From Bacteroidia bacterium (lineage in GTDB: Bacteria > Bacteroidota > Bacteroidia > Flavobacteriales > Flavobacteriaceae), in assembly GCA_030429325.1 (NCBI GenBank), contig JAUICT010000092.1:1-7340 (forward strand): 7,340 bases of DNA. The letters run 5' to 3'. The position numbers and the translations under genes were made by a program. Below are positions 1 to 7,089 of this stretch, in pieces (the stretch's first letter is position 1; each line of letters starts with the position of its first letter). The notes beneath the pieces were generated by a model. That model was not told the origin of the DNA and made no database searches. It saw only the letters and a program-made list of their open reading frames with translations.

Positions 1-1
1 C

Positions 2-280
2 TCCCCAGATATCATTTTGGTGGCCACCCACTTCTGGGACAAGCTTTCGGAAGAGGAACAGGGTTGGCTCCAAGAAGCGGTAGATGCATCCGTGGCATAT
101 CAACGAGATTTATGGGCCAAGGCAGAAGCAGAAGCCTTGGAAGCTGTTCAAAAGGCAGGGGTAAAAATCTTCAGACCGGATAAGTCCCTTTTTTCAAGAA
201 TGACGGAAAGGGTGTATGAAAAGTATGAAGCAGACGAGACACTGTCTAAATTAATACAGCAAATAAAAGCCGTTGAATGA
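2..280 (+). CDS. dctP: TRAP transporter solute-binding protein DctP, C-terminal part only
   Basis: This is the 3' end of a gene entering from the left. The frame is open from base 2, so the start lies outside the window and the internal TTG/GTG codons near base 17 are not real starts. The visible 92 or so residues show the DctP-family C-terminus: a hydrophobic beta strand (DIILVATHFWDKL), a long charged helix with EEEQGWLQEAV, then the RDLWAKAEAEALE helix and a closing helix ending in LIQQIKAVE. In this family the periplasmic protein captures small carboxylates or sugar acids and hands them to the DctQM membrane complex. Its stop overlaps the dctQ start by four bases (ATGA), and dctQ and dctM follow, which supports the call. 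The ligand-binding Arg is in the missing part, so the substrate cannot be inferred. Confidence 0.9.
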   Translation, partial: SPDIILVATHFWDKLSEEEQGWLQEAVDASVAYQRDLWAKAEAEALEAVQKAGVKIFRPDKSLFSRMTERVYEKYEADETLSKLIQQIKAVE

Positions 281-747
281 CCATGAATGCCAAGAAAACC
301 ATAGATAACGTATTGAGTGGTGCATTGATCATCATCATGTCTGCCATGGTCCTCAATGTGCTTTGGCAAGTTTTTACCCGTTTTGTGATGGGAACCCCAA
401 GCTCGTTTACGGATGAATTGGCCCGATACCTCATGATCTGGGCCGGAATATTGGGAGCCGCCTATGTGGCTGGGAAAGATATGCATGTCGCCATTGACGT
501 ACTACCTCAAAAGTTCAATAAAGCCACACAAAAAAGACTGTCGACTGCAGTTAAGGTTGCAGTAATCCTGTTTGCGTTATCGGTTATGGTCATTGGAGGT
601 ATTCGTTTGGTGTACATCACTTTTGTGTTGGAACAGTTGTCGCCCGCCCTTCAAATACCATTGGCCTATGTGTATTTGGTCATCCCCATAAGCGGACTAC
701 TCATCGTCTACTATAAAATTACGGACATTTTAAATCAAAGCGAATAA
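277..747 (+). CDS. dctQ: TRAP transporter small membrane subunit DctQ
   Basis: This 156-residue protein has four hydrophobic segments, at about residues 12-34, 51-66, 92-112 and 130-149, which matches the usual size and topology of DctQ. The family signature lies between segments 1 and 2: TDELARYLMIWAGILGAAY (residues 45-63), followed by the KDMHVAID stretch. DctQ is the small inner-membrane subunit that pairs with DctM to form the Na+-driven TRAP permease fed by DctP. The ATG at 277 overlaps the dctP stop (ATGA). A second ATG two codons later (283) is an alternative start. The stop codon shares one base with the dctM start (TAATG), so translation of the three transporter genes is probably coupled. 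No separate SD sequence is visible, as is common in Bacteroidota. Confidence 0.93.
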   Translation: MTMNAKKTIDNVLSGALIIIMSAMVLNVLWQVFTRFVMGTPSSFTDELARYLMIWAGILGAAYVAGKDMHVAIDVLPQKFNKATQKRLSTAVKVAVILFALSVMVIGGIRLVYITFVLEQLSPALQIPLAYVYLVIPISGLLIVYYKITDILNQSE

Positions 748-2051
748 TGGAATATTTCCCCGTCTTGGTGTTGCTGATTAGCTTTATTGGTCTTTTGGCC
801 ATAGGCGTTCCTGTGGCTTGGAGCATTTCCATTTCCGCTTTATTGACCATGTTGGTCAGTATTCCTTTTTTACCGGCAACCACCACCTTGGCCCAACGCA
901 TGGGCGTGGGCTTGGATAGTTTTGCGCTTTTGGCCATTCCTTTCTTTATCCTTGCCGGAAACTTGATGAACAAGGGGGGCATGGCCCATCGTTTGATTGC
1001 TTTTGCCAAGACCTTGGTGGGTGCGCTTCCTGGCGGACTTGCCTTGATCAACATAACCGCCGCCATGCTTATGGGAGCCATAGCAGGTTCGGCCATGGCA
1101 TCAGCCTCTGCCATGGGCAGTATTTTGGGTCCCGAGATGGAAAAAGAGGGCTACTCCAAGGAATTTGGTGCCGCGGTGAACATCACTTCGGCCACTACGG
1201 GCCTGATCATCCCCCCTAGCAATATCCTGATTGTGTATTCCCTGGCCAGTGGGGGCGTTTCCATTGCCGCCTTGTTTTTGGCAGGCTATATCCCCGGCAT
1301 TCTCGCCGGAGTGTTTTTGATGATCGTGGCCATGATATGGGCCAAAAAGAAAGGATATACCGGACACGCCAAAAAAGGCGATTCTAGCATTCTAGCCATC
1401 GTAAAGACCTTTGTGGACGCTTTCCCAAGTCTGTTGTTATTAGTCATCGTTATCGGCGGTATTGTGGCAGGCATATTCACCGCTACGGAAGCATCAGCCA
1501 TTGCGGTGCTCTACTCTTTGATTCTAGGGTTTGTTTACAAGGAAATCTCCTTTAAAAACCTACCCAATATTTTATTGGATTCTTCCATGACCACAGCTAT
1601 GGTGTTGTTGTTGATAGCGGCTTCCATTGGCATGTCATGGGCCATTTCCTATGAAAATATCCCCCAGGCCACCAGCGATGTGCTATTGGGAATCAGTGAT
1701 AATGTGGTGGTGGTCCTCCTAATCATCAATGCCATTTTATTGTTTGTGGGCATCTTTATGGACATTACCCCGGCGGTGCTCATTTTTACCCCTATCTTTT
1801 TACCAGTTGTCACCAAATTGGGCATTGACCCCATCCATTTTGGTATCATCATGATATTCAATCTATGTATTGGTCTGTGCACGCCTCCCGTAGGTTCTGT
1901 GCTCTTTGTGGGCGTGGGCGTGGCCAAAACCTCGATACAAAAAGTCATAAAGCCCCTTTTACCCTTGTTTTTGGCCATGATCGCCGCATTGTTGTTGATT
2001 ACCTATGTATCTCAACTGACCTTGTGGTTGCCTAGCCTATTCGATGTATAA
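747..2051 (+). CDS. dctM: TRAP transporter large permease subunit DctM
   Basis: This 434-residue, very hydrophobic protein has roughly a dozen membrane segments and is full length for the DctM family (about 425-440). Recognisable family stretches are the start (LAIGVPVAWSISISALLTML), LLAIPFFILAGNLMNKGGMA, the GSAMASASAMGSILGPEM loop, TTGLIIPPSNILIVYS, and near the C-terminus GIIMIFNLCIGLCTPPVGSV. DctM is the ion-coupled transport channel of the TRAP system and acts in the inner membrane with DctQ and the periplasmic DctP. The start shares one base with the dctQ stop. The next gene begins 11 bases after the stop, so the operon continues. I see no frameshift. The substrate is not determined by this subunit's sequence; a sugar acid or keto-sugar acid is my inference from the neighbours. 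Confidence 0.95.
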   Translation: MEYFPVLVLLISFIGLLAIGVPVAWSISISALLTMLVSIPFLPATTTLAQRMGVGLDSFALLAIPFFILAGNLMNKGGMAHRLIAFAKTLVGALPGGLALINITAAMLMGAIAGSAMASASAMGSILGPEMEKEGYSKEFGAAVNITSATTGLIIPPSNILIVYSLASGGVSIAALFLAGYIPGILAGVFLMIVAMIWAKKKGYTGHAKKGDSSILAIVKTFVDAFPSLLLLVIVIGGIVAGIFTATEASAIAVLYSLILGFVYKEISFKNLPNILLDSSMTTAMVLLLIAASIGMSWAISYENIPQATSDVLLGISDNVVVVLLIINAILLFVGIFMDITPAVLIFTPIFLPVVTKLGIDPIHFGIIMIFNLCIGLCTPPVGSVLFVGVGVAKTSIQKVIKPLLPLFLAMIAALLLITYVSQLTLWLPSLFDV

Positions 2052-2062
2052 AAAAGAAGAAA

Positions 2063-3463
2063 ATGAATCATTTAAACTCTAGAAAAGTGAAGAATACCCA
2101 AAAAATCCTGAGTAGGATCAGTGCACTGTTGATTTTGGCCCTAATGGCCAGTTGCGACCAAAAGCCCAAGGATGATACCCCTTGGGTACCCCTGTTTGAT
2201 GGAGAAAACCTCGATGGGTGGACCGTAAAGGGAGGAACTGCCGAGTATTCGGTGGAGGGTGGCGCCATTGTTGGCAAGACAAAACACAACACACCCAATA
2301 CCTTTCTCACCACGGATAGTATTTATGGTGATTTTATCCTGGAATTGGAATACTTGGTAGATTCTACCATGAACTCTGGCATCCAGATACGCAGTAACAG
2401 CATTCCAGAGTATCAGAACGGACGTGTCCATGGATATCAAATTGAGATTGATCCTTCGGACCGAGCTTGGAGCGCAGGAATCTATGATGAAGGCCGACGA
2501 GGGTGGTTGAACCCTCTTACCGAAAACGAGGCTGCACAAAAAGCTTTCAAACAGAATGAATGGAACCACTATCGTATTGAAGCCATAAGCGATACCCTAA
2601 AAACATGGATCAATGGGGTTCCTGCAGCCCATCTTGTTGATGATGCCACTGCCACGGGCTTTATTGCCCTTCAGGTGCACAGTATTGGGGAAAACCAAAA
2701 AGCAGGCACGGAGATTCAATGGAAAAACATCCGAATTGTAACCGAAAACCCTGAAAAATACGCAACGGAATCGCCCATACCGCCCATCATTACCAAAAAT
2801 CAACTTATTGCCGAGGACAAGAAGAGCAATTGGGAAATGCTTTGGGACGGAGAGACCACGAATGGTTGGCGTGGGGCAAAATTGGACCATTTTCCCGAGA
2901 AGGGATGGGTCATTGAAAACGGCGAGTTGACCGTGCTTTCCACAGGCGGAGGTGAATCTGAAGCTGGCGGGGACATTGTCACAGAGAAGCAATATGACAA
3001 TTTTGAGCTCAAGCTGGAATTCAAGATAACCGAAGGGGCCAATAGCGGCATTAAATATTATGTAAACACGGATTTGAACAAGGGTGAAGGTTCCTCCATT
3101 GGATTGGAATTCCAAATTTTGGACGATGCCCGCCATCCCGATGCCAAACTTGGAAACCACGAAGGCAGCCGAACCCTGGCCTCCCTGTATGATCTGATCC
3201 AAGCCGATCCCAACAAATATGTGAAACCCATTGGGGAGTGGAACACGGCGCATATCAAATCCAATAACAACCATGTGGAGCATTGGCTCAACGGAATGAA
3301 AGTTTTGGAATACGAACGCAAAAGCGATACCTACAGAAAATTGGTCTCGGAAAGCAAATATGTTACCTGGCCTCAATTTGGGGAAGCAGACAAAGGAAAC
3401 ATTTTACTGCAGGACCACGGAGATCGAGTATCGTTCAGAAATATAAAAATCAGACAACTCTAA
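2063..3463 (+). CDS. Lipoprotein with two DUF1080 (3-keto-disaccharide hydrolase type) domains
   Basis: This 466-residue protein has an N-terminal lipoprotein signal: a basic region, a hydrophobic stretch, and lipobox LMASC with the lipidated Cys at residue 31. The residues after it (DQKPKDD) are acidic and lysine-rich, which resembles Bacteroidota surface-export signals, so outer-membrane and possibly surface location is inferred. Two DUF1080 (PF06439) domains follow. Domain 1 (about 41-228) opens with WVPLFDGENLDGW and has NSGIQIRS at 104-111. Domain 2 (about 257-466) opens with WEMLWDGETTNGW and has NSGIKYYV at 327-334. These are jelly-roll, concanavalin-like folds; some members act on 3-keto-glycosides made by Gfo/Idh/MocA enzymes, cleaving by elimination or hydrolysis. 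The two Gfo-type genes directly downstream fit this role. The start at 2063 is preceded by an A-rich leader (AAGAAGAAA). Whether both domains are catalytic, or one only binds carbohydrate, cannot be told here. Confidence 0.9.
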   Translation: MNHLNSRKVKNTQKILSRISALLILALMASCDQKPKDDTPWVPLFDGENLDGWTVKGGTAEYSVEGGAIVGKTKHNTPNTFLTTDSIYGDFILELEYLVDSTMNSGIQIRSNSIPEYQNGRVHGYQIEIDPSDRAWSAGIYDEGRRGWLNPLTENEAAQKAFKQNEWNHYRIEAISDTLKTWINGVPAAHLVDDATATGFIALQVHSIGENQKAGTEIQWKNIRIVTENPEKYATESPIPPIITKNQLIAEDKKSNWEMLWDGETTNGWRGAKLDHFPEKGWVIENGELTVLSTGGGESEAGGDIVTEKQYDNFELKLEFKITEGANSGIKYYVNTDLNKGEGSSIGLEFQILDDARHPDAKLGNHEGSRTLASLYDLIQADPNKYVKPIGEWNTAHIKSNNNHVEHWLNGMKVLEYERKSDTYRKLVSESKYVTWPQFGEADKGNILLQDHGDRVSFRNIKIRQL

Positions 3464-3473
3464 ACATAACAGT

Positions 3474-4805
3474 ATGGGAACGAGAAGAAATTTTATCAAA
3501 AAAACAACAGCAGGCACAACAGGCTTGGCCTTCGCAGGAGTTTTGATGCCCAACATGGGATTTTCCAGTATTCTTGGCGCGAATGACCGCTTGGGAGTTG
3601 CCGTCATCGGAGTGCGTAGTCGGGCCAAGGCCCATGTCATTGCCATCCACCAAGATGCCAATGCAAGGATTCTGTACAATTGCGATGTGGACGACACTAT
3701 TATTGAGGAACACAATGCGTGGTGCGAGCAGAACATTGGCTATATCCCCAAAGTGGAAAAGGATTTCAGAAAAATATTGGAAGACAAGGATGTGGATGCC
3801 GTGTTCATTGCCACGCCGGAACACTGGCATGCCCCTATGGCCATCATGGCCCTACAGGCCGGAAAGCACGTATATGTGGAAAAACCCTGTAGCCACAATC
3901 CTTACGAAAACGACCTTTTGGTAGCCGCCCAGAACAAGTATGGCAAAAAAGTACAGATGGGCAACCAGCAGCGCTCTGCCAAGACTTCGGCATCAGCAAT
4001 TACCGATATACGCAATGGGGTCATCGGGGAGGTATACAAAGGAGAAGCCTATTATTCCAACAACAGGGGTTCCATAGGAAAAGGAAACAAAATAAGCGTT
4101 CCCAATACGTTGGATTGGGGACTTTGGCAGGGGCCAGCCCCAAAAGAAGACTACCGGGACAATGTACATCCGTACAATTGGCATTGGTTCAGGACTTGGG
4201 GCACAGGTGAAATCCACAACAATGGTACCCATGAAATTGATATTTGCCGATGGGCCTTGGGAGTGGATCTACCCTCGACCGTAACCTCTTTTGGTGGAAA
4301 ATATACCTATGATGATGATTGGGAGTTTGTCGATAATCAACAAGTAACCTACACCTTTCCTGGGGATAAGTTTATCACTTGGACAGGACACAGTCGAGGC
4401 ATTATGAAGCCAGAACGCCCCGGAAGGGGAATTACCATTTATGGAAGTAAAGGAACCATCCAACTCGACAGAAATTTCTATAAGTTGTTCGATTTGGCAG
4501 GAAATCCCATAAAACTTGAGTACGAGCGTTCGCAAAGTGCCACCACCAATACCCAAGGTATTGGAGGCTTGGACGTGGACCATGTGGCCAATTTTTTCAA
4601 TGCCATCAGAAAAGATGAGTCCTTGAACTCTGATATCAATGATGCCAGCGTTTCCACCATGCTTTGCCATTTAGGCAATATGGCGCAAGATGCGGGGCAT
4701 ACCTTGGAAGTCGACACCAAAACCGGAAAAGTGCTCAATGACAATGCCATTATGCAGAAAAGCTGGAAGCGGGAATACGCAAAAGGATGGGAACCTAAAT
4801 TGTAA
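3474..4805 (+). CDS. Tat-exported Gfo/Idh/MocA-family oxidoreductase (first copy)
   Basis: This 443-residue protein begins with a twin-arginine signal: R4-R5 in RRNFIKK, then a weakly hydrophobic stretch to about residue 35. It is therefore likely exported folded, with its cofactor, to the periplasm. The Rossmann domain follows: LGVAVIGVRSRAKAH (nucleotide loop GVRSR at 46-50), Asp71 at the end of beta 2, then ATPEHWHAP and the family EKP motif at 136-138 with the expected catalytic Lys137. The C-terminal alpha/beta domain has GTHEID at 251-256, placing His253 and Asp256 where this family keeps its active-site pair. Relatives oxidise a sugar hydroxyl, often C3, using bound NAD(P). It lies 10 bases after the DUF1080 gene and 3 bases before a second family member, so one pathway is likely. 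The exact substrate is unknown. Confidence 0.92.
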   Translation: MGTRRNFIKKTTAGTTGLAFAGVLMPNMGFSSILGANDRLGVAVIGVRSRAKAHVIAIHQDANARILYNCDVDDTIIEEHNAWCEQNIGYIPKVEKDFRKILEDKDVDAVFIATPEHWHAPMAIMALQAGKHVYVEKPCSHNPYENDLLVAAQNKYGKKVQMGNQQRSAKTSASAITDIRNGVIGEVYKGEAYYSNNRGSIGKGNKISVPNTLDWGLWQGPAPKEDYRDNVHPYNWHWFRTWGTGEIHNNGTHEIDICRWALGVDLPSTVTSFGGKYTYDDDWEFVDNQQVTYTFPGDKFITWTGHSRGIMKPERPGRGITIYGSKGTIQLDRNFYKLFDLAGNPIKLEYERSQSATTNTQGIGGLDVDHVANFFNAIRKDESLNSDINDASVSTMLCHLGNMAQDAGHTLEVDTKTGKVLNDNAIMQKSWKREYAKGWEPKL

Positions 4806-4808
4806 TCT

Positions 4809-5990
4809 ATGAAACGAAGAGATTTTGTTACGAAAACCGGAGTGGCCGTAGCTGGAATTTCAGCGGTTGGTGCCACGCCATTATATCCCCTAAAAAAAGA
4901 TGTGGTCCGTGTTGGCGTAATTGGAACGGGCTCTAGGGGCGGAGGCCTTATTCCCCACATCAACAGTATTCAAGGTCTTGAAGTGGCGGCATGTTGCGAT
5001 GTGTTGCCCTTTAGGCTGGAAACTGGTATGGCCAAAGTTGAAGGAAAAGCAAAGCCATATTCCGATTACAGGGCCCTTTTGGACAATCCTGCTATTGATG
5101 CCGTCTTGATCGCCACCCCTTTGAGTGAACATGCCCATATTGCCATTGATGCACTTGATGCCGGAAAACACGTGTATTGCGAAAAAACCATGGTAAAAGG
5201 ATATACTGCCATCCAAAACGTGGTAAAAAAAGCATCCGAATCAAAAATGGTTTTCCAAACCGGCCACCAATACCACAGTTCCCGGTTGTATACCCATGTG
5301 GTGGATTTGATAAAAAACGGGAAAATTGGGAAAATTGCCGCCATTGAGTGCCAATGGAACCGAAATGGTAATTGGCGAAGACCCGTGCCAAGCCCTGAGT
5401 ACGAAAGAGCCATAAATTGGCGCATGTACCAAGAGTTTTCCGGAGGGTTATTGGCCGAATTGTGTTCCCACCAGCTCGATTTTGCCAACTGGTTGCTGGA
5501 TGCCGAACCCGTTAAGGTTATGGGGGATGGAGGTATAGACTATTGGAAGGATGGTCGTGAAACTTATGACAATGTGCATATGATCTATACCTACCCCAAT
5601 GGAGTCCGGGCCAAGTATACCTGTCTCACCAGCAACTCCAAGGACGATTATCTCATCAAGGTCATGGGAGACAAGGGCACCATCACCATTGGTTATACCA
5701 AAGCATGGTTCTTTCCCGAGAAAAAAGAAAGTTTTAGGGAAGTTGGGGAGGTTGATGGGGTTTCAGGAGCCACGGTCAAATGGGATCAAAGCAAGGGCAT
5801 TCCCATTGAGGTGGAACATTTGGATCCCAGCAAACAGGCATTGCTCGACTTTAGAACAAGCATTGTGGACAATACGATGCCAAAATCCAATGTAATTAGT
5901 GGGGCCAAGGCAGCCATATGCGTCCAAATGGGATTGGATGCCCTATATAAAAAGGAAATCATCCCTTGGAATTCAAGCTTCCTACCATAG
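4809..5990 (+). CDS. Tat-exported Gfo/Idh/MocA-family oxidoreductase (second copy)
   Basis: This 393-residue protein starts with a twin-arginine signal (KRRDFVTKTG, R3-R4) and a short Ala/Gly/Val-rich segment, predicting periplasmic export. The Rossmann loop is canonical, VIGTGSRGGG (38-46), followed by Asp64 (CCDV) and ATPLSEHAHIAIDAL. The usual EKP is EKT here (125-127): Lys126 is kept but Pro is replaced by Thr. The C-terminal domain has FSGGLLAELCSHQLDFANWL, with His221 and Asp224 as the likely active-site pair. It differs clearly from the copy upstream (about 50 residues shorter, different loops), so it is not a recent duplicate and probably handles a different step or sugar. The three-base gap after the previous stop implies translational coupling. 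It is the last intact gene of the operon; a truncated deacetylase gene follows after 42 bases. Confidence 0.92.
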   Translation: MKRRDFVTKTGVAVAGISAVGATPLYPLKKDVVRVGVIGTGSRGGGLIPHINSIQGLEVAACCDVLPFRLETGMAKVEGKAKPYSDYRALLDNPAIDAVLIATPLSEHAHIAIDALDAGKHVYCEKTMVKGYTAIQNVVKKASESKMVFQTGHQYHSSRLYTHVVDLIKNGKIGKIAAIECQWNRNGNWRRPVPSPEYERAINWRMYQEFSGGLLAELCSHQLDFANWLLDAEPVKVMGDGGIDYWKDGRETYDNVHMIYTYPNGVRAKYTCLTSNSKDDYLIKVMGDKGTITIGYTKAWFFPEKKESFREVGEVDGVSGATVKWDQSKGIPIEVEHLDPSKQALLDFRTSIVDNTMPKSNVISGAKAAICVQMGLDALYKKEIIPWNSSFLP

Positions 5991-6032
5991 GTTTAAAAGC
6001 CCATGACTTAGAAAAGGTTTGTTATAATTTCT

Positions 6033-6563
6033 TTGTTTTCAAGAATGCCAAGTAGCACTTGGGGCCACTACGAAGAAAACCCGGACCATTATGTTACGGC
6101 CAGGGCTGTTGAGGCCGCCAGGTGGATGGCAGGAGGGGGAAGGGACTATCCCGAACACTTGGATGCGGGAATCCAACCGCATCTGGTCAAGGAACTCTAC
6201 TATTTTGCCCGTGGACCTCAACTTGTAAATCGGATTGTGGACATTTCCGATCATATAGACACCAAGGTGGCCGCCAATAGGGTGAACATTACACAAGGCC
6301 CAGCTGGGGAGCATGGTTCAAGATTAAGGGAGCGTCTTCTCAAGGAGGGAAAGAAGCTGGATATTCTTGGAAATGATGCGGAAACCGCCAATCGAAATTA
6401 TATCAAACATTTTGTGCTGGATATTGACTCCAAACGATTGAGGGGAACTCCTTCAGACAAAGAATTGGGCAGTCAATTTAATTGCGAATATGCCGAAGCT
6501 TTTCATTATCGTGGTCCTGAACATTCCAACTTGTACGACTATATTGAAAAGCATGCCTATTGA
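6033..6563 (+). pseudogene. 5'-truncated PIG-L (LmbE-like) deacetylase remnant
   Basis: This frame encodes about 170 residues that read as the C-terminal part of a PIG-L family zinc deacetylase: HYEENPDHYVTARAVEAARW, DYPEHLDAGIQPHLVKELYYFARGPQ, VNRIVDISDHIDTKVAANR, QGPAGEHG and a final YAEAFHYRGPEHSN. The N-terminal half, with the Rossmann strand and the HPDD zinc motif, is absent. The frame hits a TAG at 6009-6011, and the intact oxidoreductase ends at 5990, so there is no room for it. Of the metal ligands only the His in NPDH (residue 19 from the TTG) survives. Possible starts are TTG 6033 or ATG 6045. Homology begins at about base 6057, so the deletion junction should lie between 5991 and 6057. 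Full-length relatives deacetylate N-acetyl sugars; this one is very unlikely to be catalytic. It was probably part of the preceding operon. Expression of a stand-alone fragment cannot be excluded. Confidence 0.75.
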
Positions 6564-6766
6564 GCAAAAGACCCTTTGAAAAAAATTAAGCAAAAGACAT
6601 GATTTAGAATTAGACTAAATTAATTTGATTTAATTTTGAATTATAAATCAAAACGATGTATAGTAAAAGGTATATATAATTTAAAATCAACCGTTTACTT
6701 TAAAAAGTCAATAGTAGTATAAATGAAAAAGCCCTATAATTTTTGGGCGATGATTTAATTATTGCT

Positions 6767-6822
6767 CCTCCAACATTAGGAGGTTTGAGATGGGAAAATT
6801 AAAGTGTGCGGCTTCTCATTAG
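6767..6822 (+). promoter_or_regulatory. Hairpin-sequestered SD sequence before a 10-residue mini-ORF
   Basis: A perfect AGGAGG (6778-6783) lies 6 bases before ATG 6790. The ATG opens a mini-ORF of ten residues (MGKLKCAASH, stop at 6820-6822). The GGAGG (6779-6783) can pair fully with CCTCC (6767-6771) across a 7-base loop, which would hide the ribosome site. Strong SD sequences are rare in Bacteroidota and none of the genes in this window has one. A terminator-like hairpin follows at 6851. The arrangement resembles a leader or attenuator, but no regulated gene follows on the plus strand, so this may be chance or the remains of a lost gene. Confidence 0.25.
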
Positions 6823-6850
6823 AGTACGGCTTTAAAAAACCACCATCGGA

Positions 6851-6884
6851 AAGGGAGTTGGTTTTGCGGCTGGCTCCCTTTTTC
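6851..6884 (+). terminator. Intrinsic terminator-like hairpin
   Basis: AAAGGGAG (6851-6858) pairs with CTCCCTTT (6875-6882) as a perfect 8-bp stem around a 16-base loop, and the T run extends to 6884. On the plus strand this is a plausible intrinsic terminator; on the minus strand only three T follow. It lies about 290 bases after the truncated deacetylase and could end transcription from the upstream operon or from the mini-ORF leader. Confidence 0.5.
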
Positions 6885-6960
6885 ATTATTCAAAGTTAGT
6901 GATATAATCCTAATCAAATACAAGTTGTAAATAAGATAAAAAGACATTGATGTTGTATAC

Positions 6961-7000
6961 AAAAAACAAGGCCTTAACTCATTTAAAGTCAAGGCCTTGT
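6961..7000 (-). terminator. Intrinsic terminator of the minus-strand tRNA
   Basis: ACAAGGCCTT (6966-6975) and AAGGCCTTGT (6991-7000) form a perfect 10-bp stem that can extend by three more pairs beyond one mismatch. On the minus strand the hairpin is followed directly by six T (6961-6966 read as complement, partly overlapping the stem). It starts four bases after the tRNA 3' end at 7004. It therefore looks like the native terminator of the tRNA gene, and marks the left side as the original 3' flank of that gene. Confidence 0.8.
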
Positions 7001-7003
7001 TCG

Positions 7004-7049
7004 TGGTCCCACCTGGGCTCGAACCAGGGACCACCTGATTATGAGTCAG
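7004..7049 (-). pseudogene. 3' half of a tRNA with anticodon CAT (attachment-site copy)
   Basis: Read on the minus strand this is the 3' part of a tRNA. It has the anticodon loop CTCATAA (7045-7039, anticodon CAT at 7043-7041), 3' stem TCAGG, a five-base variable loop TGGTC, a perfect T arm CCTGG-TTCGAGC-CCAGG (7028-7012), acceptor strand TGGGACC and discriminator A (7004). CCA is not encoded. The 5' anticodon stem matches for only four pairs (positions 28-31, bases 7049-7046) and is broken at 7050. Beyond this there is no D arm and no GGTCCCA acceptor strand. The tRNA is therefore cut in the anticodon stem, the usual outcome of integrase-mediated insertion. With CAT it is elongator Met or the lysidine-modified Ile tRNA; the stem lacks the G-C triplet of initiator Met. 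The 46-base segment is the likely core repeat flanking the element. Confidence 0.85.
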
Positions 7050-7089
7050 TCTCTTTCTGGTCTAATTTGATTTCTTATGGCTTGAAATG

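Larger units (their letters stand above)
6564..7003. other. AT-rich spacer without a recognisable gene
   Basis: No supported coding region is seen on either strand. The first part (about 6575-6760) is strongly AT-rich. It contains a 10-bp direct repeat AGCAAAAGAC (6563-6572 and 6589-6598), a -7-like TAATTTTG at 6631-6638 without a matching upstream -33 element, and a weak hairpin GCCC/GGGC (6731-6734 with 6745-6748) followed by five T on the minus strand. The second part (6765-7000) is richer in GC and holds the hairpins listed separately, plus an imperfect one bounded by TTAAAG (6799-6804) and CTTTAA (6830-6835). The spacer separates the decayed operon end from the tRNA fragment. Confidence 0.6.

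Noticed and set aside
2597..3376. Long minus-strand open frame (259 codons) opposite the DUF1080 gene
   Set aside because: The plus-strand frame has clear domain motifs throughout; the antisense frame has no family features and is a shadow of codon bias.
4478..4963. Minus-strand open frame of 161 codons across the junction of the two oxidoreductases
   Set aside because: It overlaps two well-supported plus-strand genes and shows no recognisable domain.
6724..6759. Mini-ORF MKKPYNFWAMI with a later in-register-like APPTLGG stretch, reminiscent of a transporter start
   Set aside because: Only 11 codons, stops at once, and the rest lies in another frame; too short to distinguish a gene remnant from chance.
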